Assembly: GCA_003049465.1 (NCBI GenBank)
Contig: PYSS01000090.1
Span: 102,415 to 166,414 of the forward strand
Reading direction: 5' to 3'
DNA: 64,000 nt
From: Magnaporthiopsis rhizophila
Lineage: Eukaryota > Ascomycota > Sordariomycetes > Magnaporthales > Magnaporthaceae
The notes below the pieces were generated by a model. It was not told the DNA's origin and searched no databases. It saw nothing but the letters and a program-made list of their open reading frames with translations. Position 1 is the first letter of the stretch. Each line of letters opens with the position of its first letter. Below, piece after piece: positions 45,716 to 56,310 of this stretch. The translations under genes were made by a program, and so were the position numbers.

Positions 45716-47785
45716 ATGGTCAACACACGGCCAGCAACGCCGGCGTCGTCCGTCACGGCCACCGAGGCCGGGCTGGACAGCGAGTCCCTCCGGCGGAAGG
45801 AGCTGAGGGTGTCCAACTGGGAGCTCGTGACGGACCCTGCCGGCGTCAACGCCCTGACGCTGAACCGCAAATACGAGGGCCACGGCACCGAGCAGTCGCC
45901 TTTCGTCGTCGACTTCCTGCCCGACGACCCCCACAACGCCCAGAATTTTCCGCGCTGGAAGAAATGGGCCTTCACCATCCTCCACGCCTTTGCCACCCTG
46001 GCCGTTGCCTTCGCGAGCTCTGCCTATTCGGGTGGCGTGTTTGACATCATCCGCGAGTTCCACGTCTCTGTCGAGATCACCATCCTCGGAATCTCATTGT
46101 TCGTTGTTGGCTTTGCCGTCGGCCCTCTGCTCTGGGCGCCCCTGTCTGGTCAGTTTTGTTCATTGTCCCACACAGCTCTGGCTCTGGCTGGCCGAGTCCT
46201 CTCTGGCGTGGCTCGAAACTGACACTCTTCTCTCTTTTCGTGTGATGCAGAGTTTTACGGCAGACAGATCTTGTTCGTCTTCACCTACCTTGCCCTGACT
46301 GCTTTCAACGCTGGAGTTGCGGTGGCGCCCAACATGGCGGGCATGATTGTGCTCCGCTTCTTTGCAGGCGTCTTCGGGTCGTCGCCCCTGACCAACTCCG
46401 GTGGCGTTCTCGCCGACATGTTCTCCGCCGAGGAGCGCGGCTTCGCGACGGCCGTGTTTGCTGCGGCTCCGTTCCTGGGGCCCTCGGTCGGACCCATCGC
46501 GAGCGGCTTCCTGGCCCAGGCCGCCGGCTGGCGGTGGGTGGCGGGCCTGATGGCGGCCTTCACGGGCGTTCTCTGGATCGCCGTCTCGCTCTTTGTGCCC
46601 GAGACTTATGCTCCGGTGCTGTTGCGCAAGCGGGCCGACATGCTCACCAAGCTGACCGGCAAGGTGCACGTCTCACGGCCGGACATGCTCCAGCCCCAGA
46701 AGAGCATGGCGGCCAGGTTCAAGGTGGCGCTGTCGCGGCCTTGGGTGCTGCTTTTCCGCGAGCCCATCGTGCTGTTGACCACCATCTACATGGCCGTTGT
46801 GTACGGCACCATGTACATGATGTTCGCGGCTTTCCCCATTGTGTTCCAGCAGGGTCGCGGCTGGAGCGCCGGCGTGGGCGGCCTGGCCTTCATTGGCATC
46901 GCCGTCGGCATGATCCTCGCTGTAGCCTACGCCGCCTTCGACAACCGGCGCTATTCCAGGCTGGTCAAGGAGTACGACGGCAACGTGCCCCCCGAGGCTC
47001 GTCTGCCGCCCGCCATCCTCGGCTCGGTCCTGTTGCCCATCGGGCTGTTCTGGTTCGCTTGGACCAACGGCCCCGAGGTGCACTTCATTGTCCCCATCGT
47101 CGGCTCGGGCTTTTTCGCCGCGGGCCTCGTGCTCGTGTTCCTGTCGCTCCTTGTAGGTTTTGCGTCTCCGGCTTCACGTGGCATGTAATCGGTTGCCGGA
47201 TACACCAACTGACAAGCCAAAAAAACAAAACTCGACAGAACTATCTCATCGACTCGTATGCCGTTTTCGCGGCATCTGCTCTTGCTGCCAACAGCGTGTT
47301 GCGATCGCTTTTCGGCGCGGCCTTTCCTCTCTTTACAACCCGTAAGTCATCCAGACCCATCAGATACCTACCCACCTACCTACCTACCTACCTAGGTTGC
47401 ATTGGTGTGCCGTGCTGACCAGGCTTTCGCGTTGCAAACAGAAATGTATCATAACCTGGGCATCCACTGGGCCAGCTCGGTGCCGGCGTTCCTGGCTCTG
47501 CTCTGCCTGCCGTTTCCCTTCTTGTTTTGGAAGTACGGCGCGCCAATCCGGGCCAAGTGCAAGTACGCAGCAGAGGCAGCCGATGTGGAGCAAAGGCTTC
47601 GCACCAACAACGAGATTGTGAACGAGGACGAGGCGGTTGTGGAGGCAGACGAGCTGGAGAGGCGGTGGACGCTGGAGCGGAGGCTGTCGCTGCCAAGGAG
47701 GACGTCCCTGGGGCTTAGAGGCGAAATTGAAAGCAGCGAAGTCGTGCCGGCCGAGAAGGACAAGGCGGAAAAGGATAGGTCTTAG
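45716..47785 (+). CDS. MFS transporter, DHA1 drug:H+ antiporter type
   Basis: Predicted 593-aa, 12-helix plasma-membrane transporter of the polyamine/multidrug (Tpo/Flu1-like) class. Exons: 45716-46148, 46251-47152, 47239-47341 and 47442-47785. The cytosolic N-terminus ends in the class signature DDPHNAQNFPRWKKW. Motif A is split by intron 1 and reads PLSEFYGRQI. APFLGPSVGPIASGF contains the antiporter motif C-like glycines/prolines. A charged central loop lies at residues about 295-320. Exon 3 carries the late-helix sequence SYAVFAASALAANSVLRSLFGAAFPLFT, typical of DHA1 proteins. The C-terminus is a long charged cytosolic tail rich in Glu/Arg. Substrate cannot be inferred. No biosynthetic cluster surrounds it. 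The last intron contains a CCTA microsatellite. Confidence 0.9.
47371..47395. repeat. (CCTA)n microsatellite in an intron of the MFS gene
   Basis: About five to six CCTA/CTAC units inside the third intron (47342-47441). Confidence 0.85.
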
Positions 47786-48204
47786 AATATGGGCTTCGCT
47801 AACGCGTAGAAGGGCTGGATAACAAAAATAATTAATATCATATCATCATATACGTATGAAGTCGCCTTTGGCTACATTCGGCGTTCAATACCTCGATCCA
47901 CAGCTGCTGGCTGCACTGAGAGAGCCCCACCACACCCACTGCGCCGAAAGGCCCGCGCTATTCTTGACTCAATTGGCCGTCGTTCGCCACCCAAGAACCA
48001 CAGTTGCACCACTGACTCAACGAGACCAACGTCAACCGCCCGCTCACGACGAAACTGCCACAGCCGCTGTCGGCGCCGCCAAGCAGCAAGCATCTGTCGT
48101 CGCCTAGTCCCCCAAATCATGCCCGCCGTCTTCCCCACGCCATCGGAGCAGAGCAGCAGCAAGTAGTGTGCCTGTTTGCCTGTCGGTCGGTCTGCCTGCC
48201 TGCC
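47786..48204. promoter_or_regulatory. MFS 3' flank and PXA-gene leader with upstream ORF
   Basis: The PXA-gene leader holds an ATG at 48119 opening a 15-codon frame that stops at 48164-48166, 38 nt before the main ATG at 48205. If transcribed, it would reduce main-ORF initiation. No other gene. Confidence 0.5.
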
Positions 48205-51200
48205 ATGGCGACAACTGGGGCAGCAGCACCGCCGTCAAGAGAGCCGACGCCGCTTCTCAAGAAGGCCGTCCCGACCGCACCCGCCAGCAGCGCCGAGTCT
48301 CTGGCGTCAACGGGCCCGAGCAGGGGCAAGAGTCGGGGAACAACAACGCAGTCGGGCAACACGGGCCAGCAAGAGGCCGCCACACCCGTCCGTCAGCGGC
48401 CCGGGGGACCCCCGCAGCCGCGTCGGGCGGCCGCACGAGCCGCGCCAGGGTCGGACCCCCTGTCGGAGCGCGCGACTACCCTCCTCATCCGACGCACCCT
48501 CTGCCCCCAGCAGGGCGGCGGCGGCGGCGGCGACAAGGGCCGCTCTCCGGCCCGCATCGAGGACCTCCTGCCGCCCCTGACCAGCCGCAACGACGTCGAC
48601 CTCCAGCTCTACGCCATCATCGCCATCGTGCTTCGCGACTTTGTCCAGACGTGGTATGGTAAGATCACGCCCGACGACGATTTTGTGGCCGAGATCGTCC
48701 AGGTCATCGCCCACTGCACGCGCGCCCTCGAGCAGCGGCTGAGGAAGGTGGACCTGGAGAGCCTGCTGTTGGACGAGCTGCCCGAGCTATTGAGCAGGCA
48801 CATCGATGGTGCGTGTGCTGGCCTGCCTGGCTGATGCATCCATGTATTGAGGGGGTGTGCCCGCACCAGATGGCTGACCGAGGGGAGCGTGCTGCCTCGC
48901 TAGCATATCGCATTGCCCACAGACCAATAGTCCGCCCTCCGCTCGATGCGAACCCTCGCAGCGTCTACCATTCGCTATGGCCAACCCCTGCCCTGTCGCC
49001 CGTCCCGTCGGATGCGGCCGCGGCCAAGGAGCAGGCAGCCAACGAGTCTGCCTATCGCCAGCTGCTCGTCGAGGGCGTGCTAGCGGTCCTGCTCCCCACC
49101 GAAGACCTGGAGAATCCGTGCCTGACGGCCCTGGTTGGCCAGATCCTCTCCGAGCTGATCATCGGCGGAGTGATCGCCAGGAAGCTATCTGAGCCGTGGC
49201 TAATTTGGGAACTCATAGCGTTGATGGCGCGGGGAAAGGGCCAGGAGAAGAAGCCTAGGCCTGATGCTGCCACCGCCCCTGCGCTCGTCTCGGACACGAG
49301 GCAACAACCTGCGCCGCCAACACCGACAAGGACATCCTCGGCAATGCCACCAACCACAACCGCAACCACAGCACCAACGGCAGCAGCCCCGGCACAACCA
49401 AAGTCCAGGCCGATGGCGGCTGGCTGGGCCGCGTCGCTTCAGCAGCTGTTTTGGTCCATTATGCACACAGGGTTCCTCGCATTTGCGCTCCTACGTGCCC
49501 TGGTCGTGACCCTGGCCAACTACCGTTCAGTTCCGTCTCGCCTTGGTGTTGCCCAAGCCAGTCACGGCGGCAAGGGAGTTTCGGTCACAACAGCACCATG
49601 GGCGGTGGGGACGCCAATATCACCAGCTACGGCGGAGAAGGCGCCCCAGCCTCGGCGACCCAGGGCCAAGGTGCCCGTGGCCGCCTTCAGAATCTGGACG
49701 GCAGCGTCGAATCTGCTCGAGGTGGAGGCGCGCATGCCCTGGCTCCGCGGCTGCCTCTCGCTGGCTCAGTGGATGCTCGTCGCGGGCCCTGGCCAGCTGG
49801 CCGGCCTCGACGGCCCCTTGGACAGGTAGGGACAGAACAATGCAGCCCGTCATCTCCCCATTTCCTCACACGCCCCCTCCTCCTCCTCCGTTTTGGTTCG
49901 TGCCCTCCTGCATACACGGCCGGAGACGCCGCATGCAGCCCAGGTCACTTGACCTCCCGGCTTCCTCCATTCATATGCCCCGATGGCAAATTTTCCCGCA
50001 TTCTTCCCCCTAACCTATGCAGTCATTCCCTTCACACCCTCTCACTCCTCGCGCGTATCGGGTTTCCGCACGCGTACGGACGGACATAGCGGGCTTGTGA
50101 AGAAGGGGTGGAGATGAGGTGGTGGAAAGGGCCGCCCAGTGACTGGCTCAACGAAGCAAGCTGCTTCTCGTCTCCCCCAAATGGGCCACACACAACTGGT
50201 TCGCGTCCACTCTCTCTCACAGTCGCCCACACCAGGCCTTGACTCGTTCGTTCGTTCGCTCGCTCATGCACACTCCCTCCCCGTCCTTCATCACCATGAC
50301 CACCACGCTCACACGGGCATCCAACCATCTCTCTTTTTTCCGAATTACTTCTTTTCTGATGGATTTCCTATTCTGCCATGATATGTCACGGGAATTCGCG
50401 ATGCGAGATGCGCGCCCGCCAATCCGCGACCAAAAAGCGGCCTGGCTCGGTATCGTCGCCCGCCGCAAGCATCCCTGCAATGGAGTCCCAGCCAGGCACG
50501 GCATGGAGCCGGGAAAGGCAAGCACCAGCGGCGTCCTCCTCTCCAGGTGCGACGCAGCCAGCCGGCTGGCGGGCCAATGAGCTGGCGGCCGACGGGTGCT
50601 GCAGCTTCATTGCTCCAGGACTCGGTGCGGGGCTCGGGCCTGGCCTGGCCATCCGCGAGCCTCATTTACGCGCCGGGCTGGGCCAGGGACCCCTGCTGTC
50701 CCATGCAGCGTCCTGCAGGGATCCGTTAGGATGAAGATTGTCCCTCCCACGGTTCGCCAGGCCTTGGGCCATGCAACCCTCCAACGGCAGGCTGGCGTTC
50801 GCTGACAAAACTCATCACCTGTCTACCCTGCCCGGACGAACGACATCCATCATCGCGAGAAACGAGCCAGTCAGAGAAGCGTGATGCATGGTTACCCCGT
50901 CTCCTGCATCCACGCCCTTGCCCTCCAAGCATGAACACGACCATGACCGGTCCGAGGCCTTGTTCGACGTTGCCTTTTACCGGCCTCTCTATCCGATCGG
51001 CACTTTTGCTCTCGCATGGGAGCGAGACATGGCCCTGGCCCAGCATCAAATCACCCACGGCACTGCTCTTGCTCTGTCGATGTGCAACCTCGTCACTCTC
51101 CCACCCTCCACCCGCCCACTCCCAACACCAACCAACCAATCAACCCCTCCTCCAGCAGCCACTCACACTTCTGAATCCCATACCGTCTTCCTGCACCCCG

Positions 51201-52241
51201 CCCCTTGTGCATAACGCATTCGCGTCCTCTCATTTGTTCACTTTGCCTAATATGAGCAGATAGGGAAAGCCATGGTGTCTGCACAGTGTGCGACGAGGAC
51301 TTTTACTCTCTTTTTCTCTCTCTGGCGCTCCAACTCTTCCGAGCCAGGGCTCCAGGGACGCCATCCATTGGTGCCCACATAACGTATAACGTTGCCCTTG
51401 TTCCACAACACATTGCCCGTTTTGTTCAACCGAGACTCTCTGCCGCCCCATGCCGTCGTCGCTCCTTTTCGCCCAGTCCCTGCTCGTCAGCCCTCCCCCA
51501 CGCGCCATTCGCTCCTTGCTCGCTCTTGATACATTCATTCTACCAAGTAGCTGATCGTCACGGTACCACCACTTTAGGCTCGCTTCTTATGCCATCATCC
51601 GCCATTTGCTAAACCCGGCCAAGCTGCCTCCACTCTTGCGCACCCTGCGAGGGGCCATGTTCCCCAACAATGCCATGGGCACCCAGTCCCTGTTCCCACC
51701 CTCGTCCGAGCAGGAGCTCCTTGCACTCAGACGCAGGAGCGCTAGCTCCCTTCGGTCTCTGATCCCGAATGGCGTACGGAGACTGTACTTTGGCAACGGC
51801 CGCAGCAACATTGGCGGAACCCAAAGTGGCAAGGGCTCCTCGATTCTGCTGCGGACCGGTCCGGACACCGGACGAGATGCTTCACCGCCAGACCGTAGCC
51901 CCGAGAGCCAGACGAGGCCGACCATGCCCCCACCTGGGCAGCAGGAGCAGCAACGGCAGGCAACGTCTAATCTCACCGGCGCTAGCAGCAGTGCTGCTGA
52001 TCATATGAGCACTAGCCGCGCCGGGGCCACCACCAGTGGATCCCCTGCTGCCACCCCTGGCAGCTGTCCAGACGACGAGCGAATCACGGCCGAGATCGAG
52101 TCGGGGATTCTCGACGTCTTTGGTGACGCCTACTGCAACAAGCACCTCATCTATGGCGTCCTTGAGCTGCTGCTTGTCCGCCTGATACCCGAATTGGCCG
52201 ACCGCGGTGTTGTCGACCTTTGGGCCGAGAGGCTGAGCTAG
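48205..52241 (+). CDS. PXA-domain (sorting-nexin-associated) protein with a 1.75-kb intron
   Basis: Predicted 729-aa protein with a PXA (PX-associated) domain, a module found next to PX domains in endosomal sorting nexins and, in fungi, also alone. Exons: 48205-48808, 48904-49825 and 51578-52241. The domain begins near residue 84 (DPLSERATTLLIRRTL) and includes LPPLTSRNDVDLQLYAIIAIVLRDFVQTWY and HIDAYRIAHRP across the first junction. The second half of exon 2 has YRQLLVEGVLAVLLPTED, ALVGQILSELIIGGVIARKLSEPW and a hydrophobic segment. Exon 3 completes it with RLASYAIIRHLLNPAKL and LLRTLRGAMFPNNAMG, then a disordered linker and a C-terminal ITAEIESGILDVFGDAYCNK. The intron of 1752 nt is far longer than its neighbours, yet both flanking frames join in phase (Arg codon AG/G). 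Two separate genes are the main alternative. Residues 100-125 and the linker are low complexity. Confidence 0.82.
49826..51577 (+). other. 1752-nt intron of the PXA gene
   Basis: Donor GTAGGG after GGC CCC TTG GAC AG and acceptor CACTTTAG. CT-rich throughout, with no long domain-bearing frame on either strand. It could hide a non-coding transcript or an alternative promoter, but nothing specific is visible. Confidence 0.65.
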
Positions 52242-53264
52242 CAGCCAAGCTAGCCAGCCAAGCTTCGACCAAGGAGGGAAAAAAAAAAAAAAAAAAAAGA
52301 AGAAAAAAAAAGGCACGCCCCGTCGGGCTACCTTGCACACGGCTATGCGGCCTCAACCGCGGCCGCCATGTCGTCAAGTCGACCCATCACTCTCCGAATC
52401 TCACATGACGCAAGATCCCCCTTTTTTTTCCCTTCTTCCCTCAGCATTATTATTATTACCCACTATAATAATCCCGCTTCGTGGGGGAACTTAGACTTTT
52501 TGGGTTTTCTCGGCAAAAATCGTCTTGAGCAAGTAAAATGTCGTCGCCTTCAGAAAAAGAAACCAGAGAGGCGATTTCGATATTAATCGCTCTCACCTCT
52601 TTTTCTTTCTTCCCCACTATATACAAGTCCTCGAACCACACCACACCACACCCACTCACCCACCTGCCCACCCCTCAGCGGGGGTGGGCGGTCTGGTATC
52701 CGGTGTCTTTTTTCAGAATCTTTCATTGGGAGCCGTGTAGTGCATCGGTGCATCATGACAGCAAAGCGTCAACGAACAAAGAAAGGTAGGCTGGCATACC
52801 CTGCGGGGACCGTCGGGAAATATCGCATGAGAGGAGGGGTTGCCCCCGTTCCTCGATCGATGCGGAGTGACTTTGAATGGCTGGCCGTACATGTACATGT
52901 AGATTGTGAAATCCGCCGGCGGGTCGGGTCTGATGGAAGGAGAGGGGAGGAGCTGGCCAAAAAAACCACCTAGACACCGTCCGTCTACGAGAACTTTGCT
53001 TGGCTGCTGTTTTCTCTGCCTCTGCTGGTTGGACCGCCTTTTTTTTCTCACCACTGCCCCATACCCAAGCGAAGCAGGCACACCGCCGCCAGGAGGGGCA
53101 GCTGCACTCACTCAGTCATTTACTAACTCACCCTACGGCCTTGGAAGTGGTGCTCTGCTCGGGGTTTAACCGAGTCCCCTGGCCTCCTTTGCTCGCACTC
53201 CCAAGTGCCGAGAAGGGGGTATCTTGAAACTCGGGAAAAGAAAAGAAAAAAAAAAAAAAAACCG

Positions 53265-53301
<37 letters not shown>

Positions 53302-54216
53302 AAACAGTGACGCAGATCCAACTTTTTTCACCGCTTGTGCGGATGGATGGGTAGGAGAAATTGTGACGCCGACAATGTTTGTATTCTCAAGCCGGTTTCG
53401 CCGAGTCACGAGCCTACCTATCCGCCCACTGTTTATGCCTCGACCCAGGCCAATATATGTTACCTGAGTGAATCCCATCCAACCAACGACATTTGAAAGC
53501 CCTGAGGCGCCAAGATCTCTCTTATCCGTGTGTTGCCGCACCCTCTCATTTCCAAGTACAACATGGCAGAACCATGCTTTGCAGCTCGGCGGTATTCGTG
53601 CCCGAGCTAATGCTTGCCAGGGAGAAAACCAGTGCGAACAATAGCAAGGGTAAAATGTGACAGACGGTACTAGGCCAAATATGTTTGGTCGAGATGGAAT
53701 TAAACAATAAATGGGGGAAAATGACGAGAATAAGAAAGGTAAATGCTTGAAAATAAAATAGAAAATGTAGCAAAAACTTAGCAGCAGATGGAAACATGTT
53801 GTTGTGTTGTTAGGACAGCGGATTCGCGTGAGCGGAGGAACTCTTGCCCGAGATCGATGATGCCGGAGATTGACTACCCAAGGAAATAAGCCTCCAGTGG
53901 GCATATGTCTGACCACAGGGTCGCTTCGGGATGAAGGGTGTGGGGGGGTATATGCGTGAGCGTCTATGTATCGTGGTGCCATGGGCGCCCGGGATGTTTT
54001 GGATGTAATTAGAAGAAGAGAGGTACGTTGTTGATGCAATAAACAGAGAGAAGAGACAAAGAAAATAATAATATCAATAAACACATGAAAATAAATATGA
54101 TAAAATATGCTAGTGGTATCGTGTCGGTTGTGCAGCGAAGGAAAGGGCTTTTCACGTCCCTCGTTAGGTGTGCTGGTCAAGAGATAACAAGCAAAAGGCG
54201 ACCAGCCCCCCTGGAG
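52242..54216. other. Convergent region, PXA gene / CENP-B-type gene
   Basis: Two kilobases of 3' flank. Purine tracts at 52279-52311 and 53246-53300. AT-rich sequence at 53690-54110 has the character of 3' UTR. A 350-codon minus-strand frame (53128-54180) runs through the homopolymer and encodes poly-Phe; judged non-coding. Confidence 0.6.
53246..53300. repeat. Oligo-A tracts
   Basis: Two adjacent long A runs (about 16 and over 30) interrupted by CCG. Confidence 0.9.
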
Positions 54217-56310
54217 TCATGCAGCCATTGTTGTCGGCTCAATCTTGACCGGACCCATGGACATGGAGCCTGGCGGTACACTCGTCACCTCAGTCTCGCC
54301 CTCGGGGATGCGCGAAAGGCCCCCCATCATGGCCTGTGGTGTACTCGATTTGATTATATGGGGTTGGTGCAGACGTAGCTTCTCTGTTAAGCGTGCCACG
54401 TAGTTGTAATCGTTGTGGTCAATCAGAGATCCGACGTTCTGTTGGATGAACGACAGCAGCGTGTCGGCCGCTCTGCGGGCATCCTCCTGCGTTGGCGAGC
54501 TGGGCGAGGACCCAGACTTGGGAGTCGGGGCCGTTCCATTCACTACCGGAGTGCTGCTGGCGCGCTGGGCAAGGCTGCTAGCGCTGCTGCTCCGGTGGAG
54601 GCGCGGTGAAGTCACGGTCGTGTCGATGGGAAACGGCTGGGCCAGTATCTCATTCATTGGGGAATCGATTGCTGACGATGGGCCTGTCGAAACGGCACAC
54701 TGGTATTTAGGAGAAAGCGGGTCTTCGGCCTGTGACGGTTGGTTCATCAGCTCGATGTCGAGCGTCGGGAACGTTTGGCTCCGCGGTCGCTGAAAGTTGG
54801 AGCTGCCAGGAGCTTCGCCCCTGACAGGATCAGTTAGGAATCCACCGCCAGAGTTCGGGTCTGGCGAGAAGGTAAAGGTCGCTGGGCGCATGTCTGCCGT
54901 GTTGTGTGCCATGTTAGAGCAAAAAGGGGGAACTTTTTCTTGACGGGATGTACTGTGGGAAAGAAAAAAAAAAGTGTAGAAAGTGATTGTGGGCACAAAG
55001 ATATACGCACCACTATCCGAGGTAAAGTCCATAAGACTGCTGCCGCCACCTTCCTCGTCGTCACTCTTTCCGGGGTTGGCCGAGAGCGGCGATGGCTGGG
55101 CGGTAGGATGCGGGGATGCCGGAGACATTGAGGGCATGCCACTCAGGCCTAGGCCAGCAGTCGCTGCGCTGTGGGGGATATTGGTTTCGGAGGCCCTCCG
55201 TAGTAGTTTCGGTCCGGTCATCATTCCGTTCTTCTGTTTGAACACCTTGAGGCCCGTCGAGGTCGACAGTTGTTTGAGCAGCCCATCACACGAGCCCGCG
55301 ACCGTCTGTGAAAAGAAGCGGGCCTGATTCCTGATGTCCTGATCAGTCACGGGCGCTCCCCGCGTCGCAGTATTGCGAAACCAGTTGACGAGTGCCTTCT
55401 CAACGTCGGCCGACTTCCCCTTGAAGGTTCGCTTGCTTGGTGACTCGGCTCGATCATCAGGGTTCAGGTATTTGTCCTTGTTACGCAGAACCTTGGAGAC
55501 GGTGCTAGTTGTGAGGAGGGAGTTAGGATATTTTTTTCGTGAACCATGTGTGCGCGGCAGAGCTGATGATGAATAACAATAACATCCTCTTTGGACATAT
55601 TTCACCTCCGTCGCCAGCCGCGAGGTGGAGCAGCGCTTGGCCACGGCGACAAGGAGAGACGGAGCAAAAGGGCGTGGTTTCGGTCACAGGAGAGGTAGAG
55701 ACAAAGAAAAAGAAAAAACCAACCTTCGCTCTACACCAAAGCGACTCCCTATTTCGGTTTGTTTCAGGAGAGGGTTTTCCTCGGCAAATTTGCACATTTC
55801 CCGGCGAATTTCGTTGTTGAGTGTCTTTCGCGGGGTCGTAGGGGTATGAGAGGTTGGCACCTTTGATGTCTTCAGCTGGACCCCGAGGGGCGGTGGCATG
55901 GTGACAGGAGGCGCCGAGTAGCTGCTTGGATTCGTCAGTTGGCTCGGCCAGGTTGGATTTGACGGCATGATCAGTGGGTGAAGATGCGGATGGCCCTGAT
56001 TCTGATGCGGATGCTGGGGCTGGTGTTGATGTTGAAGCAGGCGAGGCGGCGGCGGCAGCGGTAGCGGAGGTGGAGGCATCCGGCTCGCGATAGACTCTGA
56101 CGGCAGCGCATGGGGCATAGAACCCAGGCCGAAGGCGTAGCTAGTGCTGTAATCATGCATGGGCGCTGTCTGAGCATACGGCGACATGTCGACCCAGTGT
56201 TGACCCGTGGCGGAGCTGGAGCCGCCGCCGCCGCCGCCGAAGCCGTTGTGGTCCGGGGAGATGTGTCCCTCGGGCGACATGCCGGTGGTCCCAATAACCT
56301 GATGATGCAT
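54217..56310 (-). CDS. CENP-B/pogo-type HTH DNA-binding protein
   Basis: Predicted 585-aa nuclear DNA-binding protein carrying the paired helix-turn-helix domains of CENP-B and pogo/Tc5 transposases but no transposase catalytic domain. Exons (complement): 56310-55724, 55504-55011 and 54893-54217; introns 219 and 117 nt. The N-terminus is Gly-, Pro- and His-rich. The first HTH is at about 159-212 (RKTLNNEIRREMCKFAEEN, LKQTEIGSRFGVERSTVSKVL), split by intron 1. The CENPB-type second HTH is at about 228-268 (KSADVEKALVNWFRN, GAPVTDQDIRNQARFF). The C-terminal half is Ser/Pro-rich and disordered, ending VKIEPTTMAA. A sumoylation-like VKIE motif is visible. The ATG at 56310 is the first in frame; upstream sequence in frame lacks ATG. 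Regulator or chromatin role is inferred. It is preceded by an unusually long gene-poor region. Confidence 0.88.

Noticed and set aside
53128..54180. 350-codon minus-strand frame downstream of the CENP-B-type gene
   Set aside because: It passes through A/T homopolymers (poly-Phe), has AT-rich 3'-UTR composition and no domain.
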